From Solirubrobacteraceae bacterium (lineage in GTDB: Bacteria; Actinomycetota; Thermoleophilia; Solirubrobacterales; Solirubrobacteraceae): a stretch of DNA of 64,000 bases. Made by a program: the position numbers and the translations under genes. A model generated the notes under the pieces. That model was not told the origin of the DNA and ran no database searches. It saw only the letters and a list, made by a program, of their open reading frames with translations. Positions 9,074 through 19,380 of this stretch are shown here, piece by piece (within the stretch, counting starts at the first letter, position 1; each line of letters opens with the position of its first letter). The stretch lies in assembly GCA_025451035.1 (NCBI GenBank), contig JANWLE010000015.1, positions 1 through 64,000 of the forward strand. The letters run 5' to 3'.

Positions 9074-10207
9074 CTAAAACAGCGTCTGCTGGGTTGGTGG
9101 CGGGCCGTCGCCACGCGGCATTGGCGAGCGGCGTTGGCGTAGTGGCGAGTCTTCACCTGCCAGGCGCTGGTAGGGCCGTTTGTGGCGCGAACCTATGAGC
9201 GAGTAGAGGCGCTCCCGCTCGGCGGCCGGCGCGTAGGCGCCGCGCCGGTAGAGGTCCTCATAGCGCTCCACCAGCTCTGGTCTCGCAGAGCGCAGCCACG
9301 TCATGAACAGCTCCTTCACTTCACCGCGTAGATGCAGCGCAACGCCGCCGATGCTTCTGGCCCCGGCGTCGATCGCGGCCGCCACCAGTGGCTCCACCTG
9401 GTGGGGTGCGTCGTTGATTCCCGGCATCAGCGGTGCGATCAGGACGCCGGTAGGGATACCTGTGCGGTTGAGCTCTGCCACGGCCTCAAGGCGCGCGCGG
9501 GGGTTGGGTGTGTGTGGCTCCGTTTCCCGCCAAGCCTTCTCGTCGAGCGTTGGGATCGACAGGCAAGCGCTCATTTCGGTTCGCTGCGCGATCTGCAGCA
9601 TGAGCTTCAGATCGCGCAGCAAAAGCGGGGACTTCGTCAGCACCGAGCACGGGTTGGCGGCGTCTCTGAGCGCCTCCCAGATCCCTTCCATGAGTTTGTA
9701 GCGGCCCTCCACCCATTGATAGGGATCGGTGTTGGTGCCCATCGCGACATGCTCGTGAGCCCATGACGGACGGGCGAGCTCAGCTCGCAGGACCTCGGGG
9801 GCGTTGATCTTGACCACGATCTCGCGCTCAAAGTCCCGACCACCGTCGAAATCGAGATATCTGTGTGTTGGGCGAGCAAAGCAGTAAACGCAGGAATGAG
9901 AACAGCCCCGATACGGATTAATCGTCCATCGAAACGACATCCGCGAGCGCGCAGGCACGCGGTTGAGCACAGACCGCGCCCTGACCTCATAGAAACGGGT
10001 CTGCAGCGCCTCGGGTGCGTCGAAATGGCGGACCACCGCCTCATCGCGGTAACCCGGCAGGCGTCTCTGCTCCTCCGCACCTTCGGTTAGACCACTCCAC
10101 CGCACGAACACATGTTCGTATAATGGCCGGACGGCATCTCTGTCAAGCGGCGTAGGACGTGCGGCTGAGCTCACTACCGTCCGGGAGACGCGTTGTCCTA
10201 ACGGCAC
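9074..10207 (-). CDS. Rv2578c-family radical SAM protein (spore-photoproduct-lyase-like)
   Basis: NPYRGCSHSCVYCFAR (CxxxCxxC), MGTNTDPYQWVEG; C-terminus ends TQQTLF. Confidence 0.85.
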   Translation of the reverse strand: MPLGQRVSRTVVSSAARPTPLDRDAVRPLYEHVFVRWSGLTEGAEEQRRLPGYRDEAVVRHFDAPEALQTRFYEVRARSVLNRVPARSRMSFRWTINPYRGCSHSCVYCFARPTHRYLDFDGGRDFEREIVVKINAPEVLRAELARPSWAHEHVAMGTNTDPYQWVEGRYKLMEGIWEALRDAANPCSVLTKSPLLLRDLKLMLQIAQRTEMSACLSIPTLDEKAWRETEPHTPNPRARLEAVAELNRTGIPTGVLIAPLMPGINDAPHQVEPLVAAAIDAGARSIGGVALHLRGEVKELFMTWLRSARPELVERYEDLYRRGAYAPAAERERLYSLIGSRHKRPYQRLAGEDSPLRQRRSPMPRGDGPPPTQQTLF

Positions 10208-11520
10208 GCCCGGGCCAGCAGGCTCTCCTCGCCGGAGAGCGTCTGGCTGGAGGCGGCGGCGATATCCACCATGGTGAGCTCGCCGGGGGCGGCCAGGCCG
10301 CCGAAGTTGACCACCTTGTTGTGCCGGGTGCGGCCTCGCAACTTCTCCGGGTCAGTCCGCGATGGCCCTTCCACAAGAACCTCGAGCGTACGCCCCACGA
10401 AACGCTGTGCCCGCTCGTGCGCCCTGCGCTGAACCAGCTCGACCAGGCGCTCCATGCGCCCCACCTTCACGCGGTGCGGCACGAGACCCTCGGTGATGCC
10501 CGCCGCCTCGGTCCCCCGCCGCGCTGAGAAGACGAAGGTGAAGGCCCCGTCGTAGCCGACCTCCTCGGCGACCTCGAGGGTCTGCTTGAAGTCGTCCTCG
10601 GTCTCTCCCGGGAAGCCGACGATGATGTCGGTGGTGATCGCCGCGTCGGGGACATACTCGCGGATGAGGGCAACCCGGTCCATGTAGCGCTGACGGTCGT
10701 AGGTGCGGCGCATGGCCTTCAGGATCCGGCTCGAGCCTGATTGCAGTGGTAGATGGATGTGCTCGCAGACGCTGGGAAGCTCCGCGTGGGCACGGATGAC
10801 GTCCTCGCGCATGTCCTTAGGGTGAGGACTCGTGTAGCGGACACGCTCGATCCCGTCGATTGCGTCGATCATCGCCAGCAGCTCGGCGAAGCTCGTCCGC
10901 GTGGGGCGTAGATCGCGCCCATAGGAGTTGACGTTCTGCCCCAGCAGTGTCACCTCCTTGACGCCGTCCGCGGCCATCGCCTGCGCTTCGGCGATGAGCT
11001 CGGTAGTCGGGCGGCTGACCTCGCGCCCGCGCGTCGATGGCACGATGCAATAGGAGCAGGCGCAGTTACAGCCGACGCTGATCTGCAGCCATCCTTGATA
11101 TGGGCGCGCGCGACGTGCCGGTAGGTGGCCGGTGAAGCCCTCGAACTCGAAGTAGCCCTGGGCGCTGAGTGACTCGGAGGTCAAAAACTCGGCGAGCTTG
11201 TGCACCTGCCCGGGACCGAACGCAACGTCCACGAACGGGAAGCGCTCGAAAACTTCCTCCTTGACCGATTGCGCCCAGCACCCGCCCACGCCGACGATGC
11301 GCTCCGGTTCTTCGCGCTTCAGGCGCTTGGCCTCGCCCAGATGCGCAGTGAAGCGGCTGTCGGCTGACTCGCGTATCGAGCAGGTGTTGAACAGGATCAG
11401 GTCAGCCTCGGCGCGCTCGTGAGCCTCCTCGTAGCCCAGCGACTCGAGCATTCCCTTCATGTGCTCGGAGTCGTGCTCATTCATCTGGCACCCGAAGGTG
11501 GTGAGGTGATAGCGCTTCAT
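10198..11520 (-). CDS. miaB: tRNA-2-methylthio-N6-dimethylallyladenosine synthase MiaB
   Basis: TFGCQMNEHDSEHMKGML, GCNCACSYCIVPSTRGREVSR, TRHNKVV TRAM region. Confidence 0.95.
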   Translation of the reverse strand: MKRYHLTTFGCQMNEHDSEHMKGMLESLGYEEAHERAEADLILFNTCSIRESADSRFTAHLGEAKRLKREEPERIVGVGGCWAQSVKEEVFERFPFVDVAFGPGQVHKLAEFLTSESLSAQGYFEFEGFTGHLPARRARPYQGWLQISVGCNCACSYCIVPSTRGREVSRPTTELIAEAQAMAADGVKEVTLLGQNVNSYGRDLRPTRTSFAELLAMIDAIDGIERVRYTSPHPKDMREDVIRAHAELPSVCEHIHLPLQSGSSRILKAMRRTYDRQRYMDRVALIREYVPDAAITTDIIVGFPGETEDDFKQTLEVAEEVGYDGAFTFVFSARRGTEAAGITEGLVPHRVKVGRMERLVELVQRRAHERAQRFVGRTLEVLVEGPSRTDPEKLRGRTRHNKVVNFGGLAAPGELTMVDIAAASSQTLSGEESLLARACR

Positions 11521-11576
11521 CTTTCTATGCGAAGGGTAGCTGTCGCTCGTCAGTGGGATGCAGCTCGTGAACCTCC

Positions 11577-12071
11577 CTAGCTCGCCTCGAGGCTTTCCCG
11601 GCGAGCAAGCGTCTCCTGCTCGAGCATCCGCACCGCTTTGTAGGCGACCGAGCTCGGATAGCCGCGACGCGCTAGCACCCCCAAAGCCCGCTGCCGTGCG
11701 GCCGGATCGGGCTCCAGCACCTTAACCCGCCGACGCAGCAGCGCGAGTGCCGCGGTCAGCTCCTGCTCGTCGTCCTCGGCGCGCGAAGCCTGCTGGGCTG
11801 TCTCGGGCTCGACCCCGAGCTCCAGCAGCCGGCGGTAGATGCGCTGGCTGCCCCAGCTGTCGAGGTTGCGGCGGTCTTCGGCGAAGCACCGCGCATAGCG
11901 CTCATCGTTGAGGAAATCGCGCTCGGTCAGCTCCGCGAGGACCGTCTCGATCGACTCCGTGTCAGAGTCGGTGCGCTTGGCCAGGTAGGCGCGCATCTCC
12001 TCCGTCGTGCGCTCGCGGCGATTCAGGAAGGAGTAGGCGCTGGCGAATGTCTGCTCAAGCGACCCGGACAC
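11577..12071 (-). CDS. recX: Regulatory protein RecX
   Basis: FLNRRERTTEEMRAYLAKR...LNDERYARCFAEDRRNLDSWGSQRIYRRL; directly downstream of recA. Confidence 0.9.
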   Translation of the reverse strand: MSGSLEQTFASAYSFLNRRERTTEEMRAYLAKRTDSDTESIETVLAELTERDFLNDERYARCFAEDRRNLDSWGSQRIYRRLLELGVEPETAQQASRAEDDEQELTAALALLRRRVKVLEPDPAARQRALGVLARRGYPSSVAYKAVRMLEQETLARRESLEAS

Positions 12072-12097
12072 AGCCGGTCACGGCGTCCTGGGCTACG

Positions 12098-13189
12098 TCA
12101 GGCGGCTTGCTCGATGACCTCGGACGGGACGTCTGCGCTCTCCCTGTCGCGCTCGATCGGTGCGACGAGGTCGCGGCTGACTCCGAGCGCAGCATAGATC
12201 TTGCCCTCGATCTCCTTGGCTATCTCAGGGTTCTCGTCCAGGTATGCCTTGGCGTTGTTGCGTCCCTGCCCCATGCGGTCCTTGCCATAGGAGAAGAAGG
12301 AGCCGGACTTGGTGATGATGTTGTGCTCGATGCCCAGGTCGACAAGGCAGCCGGAGGTCGAGATCCCTTTGCCGAACTCGATGTCGAACTCGGCCTGGCG
12401 GAAGGGCGCCGCGACCTTGTTCTTCACGACCTTCACGCGGACCTTGTTGCCGATCGCTTCAGTGCCGTCCTTGAGTGTCTCGATGCGGCGAATGTCAAGG
12501 CGCTGGGAGGCATAGAACTTCAGTGCGCGACCGCCCGGCTGGGTCTCCGGGGAACCGAACATGACGCCGACCTTCTCGCGGATCTGGTTGGTGAGGATGC
12601 AGAGGGTGCTGGTCCGGTTGAGGTTACCTGCAAGCTTGCGCATCGCCTGGCTCATCATGCGCGCTTGGGCGCCCACCGACTGGTCACCCATCTGTCCCTC
12701 GAGCTCCAGGCGCGGGGTCAACGCGGCGACCGAGTCGATCGCGACGACATCGACAGCGCCTGAGCGCACGAGCATGTCGGCGATCTCCAGCGCCTGCTCT
12801 CCGTAGTCTGGTTGCGAGACGAGCAGCTCGTCGATGTCCACCCCGATCGCCTTTGCATACAGCGGGTCCATCGCGTGCTCGGCGTCGATGAACGCACAGA
12901 TGCCGCCGAGTTTCTGCGCTTCGGCAAGCACGTGGTAGATGAGCGTGGTCTTGCCGGAGGACTCCGGCCCAAACACCTCCACGATCCGGCCGCGTGGCAC
13001 GCCGCCGATCCCCAACGCGAGGTCGAGCGACAGCGCGCCAGTGGGGATCGCGTTTACGCGTACATGGGCGCCCTCGTCCCCCATGCGCATGACCGTGCCC
13101 TTGCCGAACTCGCGCTCAATCTGGCTGAGCGCCCCCTTGAGCGCCGCGTCGCGCGCCTTGGCGGCCTTCTCCTGATCGACTGTGGGCAT
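12098..13189 (-). CDS. recA: Recombinase RecA
   Basis: [56 protein letters not shown]. Confidence 0.98.
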   Translation of the reverse strand: MPTVDQEKAAKARDAALKGALSQIEREFGKGTVMRMGDEGAHVRVNAIPTGALSLDLALGIGGVPRGRIVEVFGPESSGKTTLIYHVLAEAQKLGGICAFIDAEHAMDPLYAKAIGVDIDELLVSQPDYGEQALEIADMLVRSGAVDVVAIDSVAALTPRLELEGQMGDQSVGAQARMMSQAMRKLAGNLNRTSTLCILTNQIREKVGVMFGSPETQPGGRALKFYASQRLDIRRIETLKDGTEAIGNKVRVKVVKNKVAAPFRQAEFDIEFGKGISTSGCLVDLGIEHNIITKSGSFFSYGKDRMGQGRNNAKAYLDENPEIAKEIEGKIYAALGVSRDLVAPIERDRESADVPSEVIEQAA

Positions 13190-13276
13190 GATCGGGCTCC
13201 TTGTTGACTAGGTTTCGGCAAAGAACGGTAGACCTAGCTGTGGACGGAACGGTTCGCTCGCTGCGAAGTCCGCTCC

Positions 13277-13879
13277 TCAGCGTTCCTGGGGTTCTACGCT
13301 GGGGCCAAGTGGTAGCTCGAGCAGCGATTCATAGCTAGCGCCCTGCGACGAGAGCAAGGAACGGTAAAGCGAGAGGCTCTCGCCGGCGAAGGCCAGATCG
13401 GGAGTCGGCGGTAGTGACAGTCGCCTGGGTGCAGCACCGGACTTCATCCTGGCGACGGTTAGGTGGGCGCGAAAACGTCGTCGCGGGCGCTCGAGCTCGA
13501 TCTCCCGGGAGAGCTCGAGCATCACCTGCCCCTGCAGGGCGCCGAGCGCGCCAGCGTGGTCGTGGACCTCGATAGCGAGCGCCCGCGGACGGCGCTTGGG
13601 TAGCCACAACGGCGCTCCCAGCGACAGGCCCTCGGCTGCGCCCCGGCATCCAGACAACGCGAGCGCTATCCGCTCGAGCTCCGGGGCGGACCTGTTCCCG
13701 AGAAAGCAAAGGGTTATGTGGATCATGTCGGCGTGCACCAGGCGCAGCGGCGAGGAGCGCCAATGGTCGGCGGCTCCTGCGGCGGCTGCCGCGCGCGCCC
13801 ACCAGGCCAGGCGCTCACGGACCTGCTCGGGCGGGTCGACGGCCACAAATAGCCTTGCGGTCGTTCGGTGCCGACTCAC
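13277..13879 (-). CDS. thpR: RNA 2',3'-cyclic phosphodiesterase / 2'-5' RNA ligase
   Basis: Two H-x-T/S-type motifs ([14 protein letters not shown]); GTG start 13879 gives a GTGA overlap with cinA. Confidence 0.82.
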   Translation of the reverse strand: MSRHRTTARLFVAVDPPEQVRERLAWWARAAAAAGAADHWRSSPLRLVHADMIHITLCFLGNRSAPELERIALALSGCRGAAEGLSLGAPLWLPKRRPRALAIEVHDHAGALGALQGQVMLELSREIELERPRRRFRAHLTVARMKSGAAPRRLSLPPTPDLAFAGESLSLYRSLLSSQGASYESLLELPLGPSVEPQER

Positions 13880-15219
13880 GCCTTCAGCCGAGTTGCTCCT
13901 CCAACGGGCATCGGCGACTCGCCCTGGCCCGAAAGCACGCGTCGCAGCAGGTGCATGGCGACTGTCGTGGCGCGATCGCGTACATCCGCGCGGCTGCCCG
14001 GGATGTGCACCGAGCGCGTCAAGCTCGCCTGGCCGGGACCGCTCACGCAGAACCACACTAGGCCGACCGGCTTTTGCGCGCTGCCCCCGGTCGGCCCCGC
14101 GATACCGGTGATGCCGACCCCGATGTCGGCGCCCACCGCGGTGATCGCTCCCCGTGCGAGTGCCTGCGCGACCTCGGCTGACACGGCACCGTGGCGGTCG
14201 ATGAGCTCTGCCGGCACGCCCGCAAGCGCGGCCTTGGCGTCGTTGGAGTAGGCGACTATTCCGCCCAGCACATAATCGGAGGCACCGGGCGGGTTAGTCA
14301 GGCGCGCCGCCAGCAGCCCGCCGGTGCACGACTCGGCTGTCACGACCGTGTAGGGGCGCTCGCCCGGTCCCGTCCTCAGCAGCGAGGCGATCTGCTCATC
14401 TATGGTGCTTCCGTCCTCGGAGAACAGGGTGTCCTGGTGGCGCTCACGAACCATCGCGTGAAACGCCTCGTAGGCCTCCTGGGCGTGCGGCTCGTGACGC
14501 GTCACGACCTCTATTTCGCCGTGGTGCATGCAGGTCGTGATCTCCAGCTGTCTGAGATCGATCCCCGAGCGTTCGGCCACCCTGAGCGTCTCGGCGATCT
14601 CCGACTCGGGGATCCCGAACATGCGCAGTGTGCACTGGTGGTAGTCACTGGCGTTCGCGAGCACGTCGGACAGCGCGCCGTCCGCGACCGCCGCTCGCCA
14701 CATCGGTTGAAGCTCGCGTGGCGGGCCGGGTAGAACGACCACCGTCGGGCCAGGCGTTCCCGGCTGTGGCGGCACGATCAGCCCGGGCGCGGTGCCGACC
14801 GGCTCGAGGATCACGGAGCCAGCGGGGATCATCGCCTGCTTGCGGTTGCCCTCCCTGAGCGCGCGCAAGTCGAGGTTCGGTCTGCGCTTTGCGAAGTCAC
14901 GCAGGATCTCGTTGATGCGCCGCTCGAGCGCCTCGTCGAGGACCATCGCGCGGCCCTGGAACTCGCCCACCGTCTCGGCCGTGAGGTCATCGGCGGTGGG
15001 TCCCACCCCGCCGCTGGTCGCGATCAGGTTCAGTCCCTGGTCGGCCATGAACCGCAAGGCCGCGAGTATGTCTGCGGGGCGGTCCCCGACGGTTGTTATG
15101 TGCGTAAGCTCGACCCCCAGCTCGTGCAGCCGGTCCGCCAGCCAGGGCCCGTTGCGGTCTGTGACGCGGCCACCGAGAACCTCGGTGCCGGTAACGACGA
15201 TCCCGGCCCGTACGCTCAT
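13876..15219 (-). CDS. cinA: CinA family protein (competence/damage-inducible, NMN amidohydrolase)
   Basis: [52 protein letters not shown]. Confidence 0.93.
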   Translation of the reverse strand: MSVRAGIVVTGTEVLGGRVTDRNGPWLADRLHELGVELTHITTVGDRPADILAALRFMADQGLNLIATSGGVGPTADDLTAETVGEFQGRAMVLDEALERRINEILRDFAKRRPNLDLRALREGNRKQAMIPAGSVILEPVGTAPGLIVPPQPGTPGPTVVVLPGPPRELQPMWRAAVADGALSDVLANASDYHQCTLRMFGIPESEIAETLRVAERSGIDLRQLEITTCMHHGEIEVVTRHEPHAQEAYEAFHAMVRERHQDTLFSEDGSTIDEQIASLLRTGPGERPYTVVTAESCTGGLLAARLTNPPGASDYVLGGIVAYSNDAKAALAGVPAELIDRHGAVSAEVAQALARGAITAVGADIGVGITGIAGPTGGSAQKPVGLVWFCVSGPGQASLTRSVHIPGSRADVRDRATTVAMHLLRRVLSGQGESPMPVGGATRLKA

Positions 15220-15986
15220 CCGCAGGTTGGCAGCTGGGCTGCGGGTATACGGCGACGGCCGTTCGCGGAGATGGCGTAGCCGATCGGTTGGCTTGAGGGG
15301 GGAACCGTCAGGGCCCTCCCATCGACATACATCTTCACCGCGTTATTACCGAGCGTCAGGTCGAAGTGTTGCGCGTGGTAGGTGTGCGTGCGTGTGCCTG
15401 CCGAGAGTTCGAGGCCCGGGATTGCCCTCCGGGTGTAGTCGGCTATCAAACACACATACACCTGGCCGGTCGATTCGAGCGAGAGCGATACAGCTGAGCG
15501 GGTTGGGCTCTTGCGCGTTGCGGTGGCCGCTGTTGCGTGACCACGGGTGCTGGTCGCGGTCGGCTTGAGCGTGGCGCTCGTTTTTTTTGACGGTTTGCCG
15601 GTGACGAGCAGCACGATCAGGAGCAGGATCAGGACGCTGAACACGCCGACGGCGATCGTGTATCCCCGCGAGCTTCTGGTGCCCCTCGGGCCTGACCGTG
15701 GACGTGGCCGCCGCTGGGGAGCGACGATCACCTGAAAGTCGCCCTCGTCTAGGCGCTCGTAAGCGAGCCGGTACTGCTCGACCAGCGCCTTGCCATCGAG
15801 GCCGAGCGCATTGGCGTAGGTGCGCAGGAAGCTCTTGACGAAGGTCGGCCCAGGGAGCAGGTTCCACTCCTCGTTCTCCAGCGCACGCAGGTACTTAGCC
15901 CGGATCTTCGTCTGAGCCTCGATCTCTGATACATCTATGCGAGCGCGCATGCGCGCTTCGCGCAGCGTGGCTCCTATATCGGCCAT
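15216..15986 (-). CDS. RodZ-like protein: N-terminal HTH, single TM, DUF4115-like C-terminal domain
   Basis: [38 protein letters not shown]..., [22 protein letters not shown]. Confidence 0.83.
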   Translation of the reverse strand: MADIGATLREARMRARIDVSEIEAQTKIRAKYLRALENEEWNLLPGPTFVKSFLRTYANALGLDGKALVEQYRLAYERLDEGDFQVIVAPQRRPRPRSGPRGTRSSRGYTIAVGVFSVLILLLIVLLVTGKPSKKTSATLKPTATSTRGHATAATATRKSPTRSAVSLSLESTGQVYVCLIADYTRRAIPGLELSAGTRTHTYHAQHFDLTLGNNAVKMYVDGRALTVPPSSQPIGYAISANGRRRIPAAQLPTCG

Positions 15987-16008
15987 AGCCTCCGAAGGCT
16001 ACAACGCT

Positions 16009-18492
16009 TCAGTCCTCAGACGGGGTGTTGACCGCGAGCTGCTCCTCGCCCGCAGGGTCTGGAGAATCCTTGTGCGGATCGATGGAAGCCAGCACCCTGG
16101 GTAGATCGGCCTCTGCGATCAGCACTTGACGCGGCTTGGATCCCTCATAGCCTGAGATCACACCGCGACGCTCGAGCATGTCTATCAGCCGGCCGGCGCG
16201 GGTGTAACCCAGTCGCAGACGGCGCTGCAGCATCGAGGTTGACGCCGTCTGCATTTCGGCGACCAGCGTGATCGCGTCCGCCAGCAGCGGATCCTCGTCC
16301 GGATCGAACTCGTCGGGACTGGAACCATCCTTGGTCTCAGGCTCCACCTCCTCCAGCAGCTCCTCGCGGAACTCCGGTTCGCCCTGGCGGCGCCAGAACT
16401 CCGTCAGCTTGGCGATCTGCGCCTCATCGATGTAGGCGCCCTGGATGCGCTGCAGGCGTGAGGTGCCGACGGGGCTGAACAGCATGTCGCCCTGGCCGAG
16501 CAGGGACTCAGCCCCGTTCTGGTCGAGGATCACACGGGAGTCGGTCTGACTCGAGACGGCGAACGCGATGCGCGACGGCACGTTCGCCTTGATCATGCCG
16601 GTGATCACGTCCACGCGCGGGCTCTGCGTCGCCAGTAGCAGATGGACCCCAACGGCACGAGCCTTCTGCGCCAGGCGGATGATTGAGTCCTCGACGTCGG
16701 CGGGGGCCACCATCATCAGGTCAGCGAGCTCGTCGATGACGCACAGGATGTACGGCAGCGGGGCTTCTCCCCTGCCTTCCCGCACGCGGTTGAGCTCGGT
16801 CAGGCTGCGGGTGCGCGCCAGCGACATGACTGCGTAACGCTGCTCCATCTCGCGAACGAGGTTCTGCAGCGCGTTCGCGGCCATGCGGGGGCTCGTGATC
16901 ACGGGCGTCAGCAGATGCGGGATCGACTCGTAGTGGTTGAGCTCAACTTGCTTGGGGTCGACGAGCACGAGGCGCACGTCGTGAGGCGTGGCTCTGAGCA
17001 GCACGCTCGAGAGCATCGCGTTGATCGCCCCCGACTTGCCGGCGCCGGTGGTTCCTGCGACCAGCAGGTGAGGCATCTTCGCCAGGTCAGCGCCGATCGC
17101 CTTGCCGGCGACGTCCTTGCCCAGCCACACCGTCAGGGGCGACCAGTCGGCGGGCGGTTCCTGGAAGACATCCCCCAGGCGCACGATTCTGCGCTTCGCG
17201 TTCGGCACCTCGACGCCGACGGCCTGCTTGCCGGGGATCGGCGCGAGAATGCGAATGTCGGTTGCAGCCAGCGCGTAGGCGAGATCGTCCTTGAGTTGAG
17301 CGACCTTGCCTACCTTGATGCCGGGCGCCAAGCGCAGCTCGTAGCGGGTGATGTGCGGGCCGGCGACGGTGCCAATCACCTTGGCCTGTACGCCGAAATG
17401 CCCGAGTGCCTCGACCAGGCTCGAGGAGGTCCGCTCCTGCCCGGCTGTATCGGGACGGGTTTGCTCTGCGGTGGAGCGGGCGAGCAGGCGTTCAGCTGAC
17501 GGCAGCTCCCAGGAGAAATCGGGGTCGTCTGTGATCGCGTCGCGCAGGCGGCCCTGTGGGGTGAGGTCCACGCCGTCTCTCAAGGGCGGCTTCTCGTCCG
17601 CCTGCTCGGCGTCGTCGTTGTCTGGCTCTTGCACGCAGGCGAGCTCGGACTCGTCTTGCTCACTTTCCCAGTGATCGGGCTCGGGCTTGGCATCCAGGTC
17701 ATCGAGGGAGGGCGCTTCGACGTGGGTCGCCCTGACGATCAGCTCGTGCGCATCTGGCTCCGGCGGCTGCAGCGTGGCGGGGCCCGGCTCGCCAGCGGAG
17801 GGTGTTTGCGTTTGCGCGCGCCGTGCGCTGAGCGTGCGCGTCGTGTCGAGCAGGCTGGTGCTTGTGTTCGCGATCAGCGTCGCGATCGACGCTCCGCTGA
17901 GCAACGTCACTCCCGCCAAGAACAGGAACACGACGAGGATGCTCACGCCGGCGTCCTGCACGAGACGGTGCGCCACCCAATACAGCGACTGGCCCACCAG
18001 GCCTCCATGGGAGGTGAGGAAGTCAGACTGCCACTGTGAGACGGTCGCGCCCGTGCCGTCGGTGACGCCCAGGGTGCCCGCCGCCAGGGCGAGCGTGAGC
18101 GCCGCGAAGAGGCACAGCGAGCCGGTGCGTAGCGGCCCCAGCGCAGGCAGCACTGGACGCAAGAGAATGACCCCTCCGGCCAGCACCAGGGCGACCGGAG
18201 TCAGGGCGCGGGTCTCGCCGACGCAGAAGCCGAGCACGACTTCCAGCCCGCGCCCGACACGCCCGCCGTCCCAGTGTCCGTAGAGCACGAAGCCGAGGTA
18301 GACGCCGAGCGCCAGGAGCCCGAGGCCAAGCACGTCGCGCTGGCGCTCGTCGAGTGTCGGCAAGCCGATGTGGAGGCTGAATGGCGCCCGCCGCGAGCGG
18401 GCCGCTCTCCTACGACGCTTGGCCGCGCGAGACCGGTGACGGCGGGCGGGGCTCCTTCGCCGAGCATTGTTGGTCCTGCGAGTGGCGGCCAT
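16009..18492 (-). CDS. ftsK: DNA translocase FtsK/SpoIIIE
   Basis: N-terminal TM helices, MPHLLVAGTTGAGKSGAINAML, winged-helix gamma domain LLQRRLRLGYTRAGRLIDMLERRGVI. Confidence 0.95.
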   Translation of the reverse strand: MAATRRTNNARRRSPARRHRSRAAKRRRRAARSRRAPFSLHIGLPTLDERQRDVLGLGLLALGVYLGFVLYGHWDGGRVGRGLEVVLGFCVGETRALTPVALVLAGGVILLRPVLPALGPLRTGSLCLFAALTLALAAGTLGVTDGTGATVSQWQSDFLTSHGGLVGQSLYWVAHRLVQDAGVSILVVFLFLAGVTLLSGASIATLIANTSTSLLDTTRTLSARRAQTQTPSAGEPGPATLQPPEPDAHELIVRATHVEAPSLDDLDAKPEPDHWESEQDESELACVQEPDNDDAEQADEKPPLRDGVDLTPQGRLRDAITDDPDFSWELPSAERLLARSTAEQTRPDTAGQERTSSSLVEALGHFGVQAKVIGTVAGPHITRYELRLAPGIKVGKVAQLKDDLAYALAATDIRILAPIPGKQAVGVEVPNAKRRIVRLGDVFQEPPADWSPLTVWLGKDVAGKAIGADLAKMPHLLVAGTTGAGKSGAINAMLSSVLLRATPHDVRLVLVDPKQVELNHYESIPHLLTPVITSPRMAANALQNLVREMEQRYAVMSLARTRSLTELNRVREGRGEAPLPYILCVIDELADLMMVAPADVEDSIIRLAQKARAVGVHLLLATQSPRVDVITGMIKANVPSRIAFAVSSQTDSRVILDQNGAESLLGQGDMLFSPVGTSRLQRIQGAYIDEAQIAKLTEFWRRQGEPEFREELLEEVEPETKDGSSPDEFDPDEDPLLADAITLVAEMQTASTSMLQRRLRLGYTRAGRLIDMLERRGVISGYEGSKPRQVLIAEADLPRVLASIDPHKDSPDPAGEEQLAVNTPSED

Positions 18493-18558
18493 ACCAAGCC
18501 AGACTTCGACGCCGAATGCCCGGAACCTGCCCCCGACCCCTTACCATCGCTTAAGTCG

Positions 18559-18572
18559 TTGTCGATAGACAA
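18559..18572. repeat. Short inverted repeat TTGTC-GATA-GACAA upstream of response regulator start
   Basis: Read directly in the ftsK/response-regulator divergent spacer. Confidence 0.4.
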
Positions 18573-18581
18573 AGGACGGAT

Positions 18582-19268
18582 ATGAACGATTTTTCACGTG
18601 CTCCACGGGTTCTCGTTGTCGAGGACGACGAGGACATAGCCCAAGTGCTGCAACGCTCACTTCGAATAGAGGGCTACGAGGTGCGGTGTGCCTCAGACGG
18701 AGCGCTGGCATTGGAACAGGGGCGCTCATTCGCGCCGGATCTCGTGATCCTCGATCTCGGCTTGCCCGAGATGGACGGACTCGACGTCGCGCGCAACCTC
18801 CGCGAGCACGACGACGTGCCGATCCTGATCCTCACCGCGCGTGACGCAGTGGAGTCGCGCGTGGAGGGCCTGGACGCAGGCGCTGACGACTATCTGGTCA
18901 AGCCGTTCGAGCGCCAGGAGCTGCTCGCCAGAATGCGTGCGCTGCTGCGGCGCCGCCCGCCACGGGGGTCTGCGTCGCTGCGCGTTGCTGACCTCTCGCT
19001 GAACGTCGACACGCACGAAGTGACCCGTGGTGAGCGGGTGATCGAGCTGACGCAACGCGAGTTCGAACTGCTCGAGTACCTGATGCGCAACGAGCGGATC
19101 GTCATCTCCCGCCAGCGCTTGCTGGACGAGGTGTGGGGGTACGACCCCTTCTCGACCACGAACACGATCGAGGTGTTCGTCTCGAATCTGCGCCGCAAGC
19201 TCGAGGCCGAGGGCGAGCCCCGCCTGCTGCACACGATCAGAGGGGCCGGTTACGTCCTCCGCGCCTGA
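18582..19268 (+). CDS. OmpR-family two-component response regulator
   Basis: VLVVEDDEDIAQVL, DLVILDLGLPEMDG, winged-helix LRRKLEAEGEPRLLHTIRGAGYVLR. Confidence 0.95.
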   Translation: MNDFSRAPRVLVVEDDEDIAQVLQRSLRIEGYEVRCASDGALALEQGRSFAPDLVILDLGLPEMDGLDVARNLREHDDVPILILTARDAVESRVEGLDAGADDYLVKPFERQELLARMRALLRRRPPRGSASLRVADLSLNVDTHEVTRGERVIELTQREFELLEYLMRNERIVISRQRLLDEVWGYDPFSTTNTIEVFVSNLRRKLEAEGEPRLLHTIRGAGYVLRA

Positions 19269-19380
19269 GCGCCCGGCCCAGCACGCGCTGCTCGCCTCGC
19301 TGAGGCGCGCGGGTAAACGTATATCGGCAGTCCTGGACCGCGCGCCGATCCGCACACGACTGGCGGGTGCGTCGGCCCTG

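Noticed and set aside
13238-13260. GAACCGTTC-like string near recA as a LexA box
   Set aside because: Half-site spacing is 1 nt rather than the 4 nt of known actinobacterial SOS boxes.
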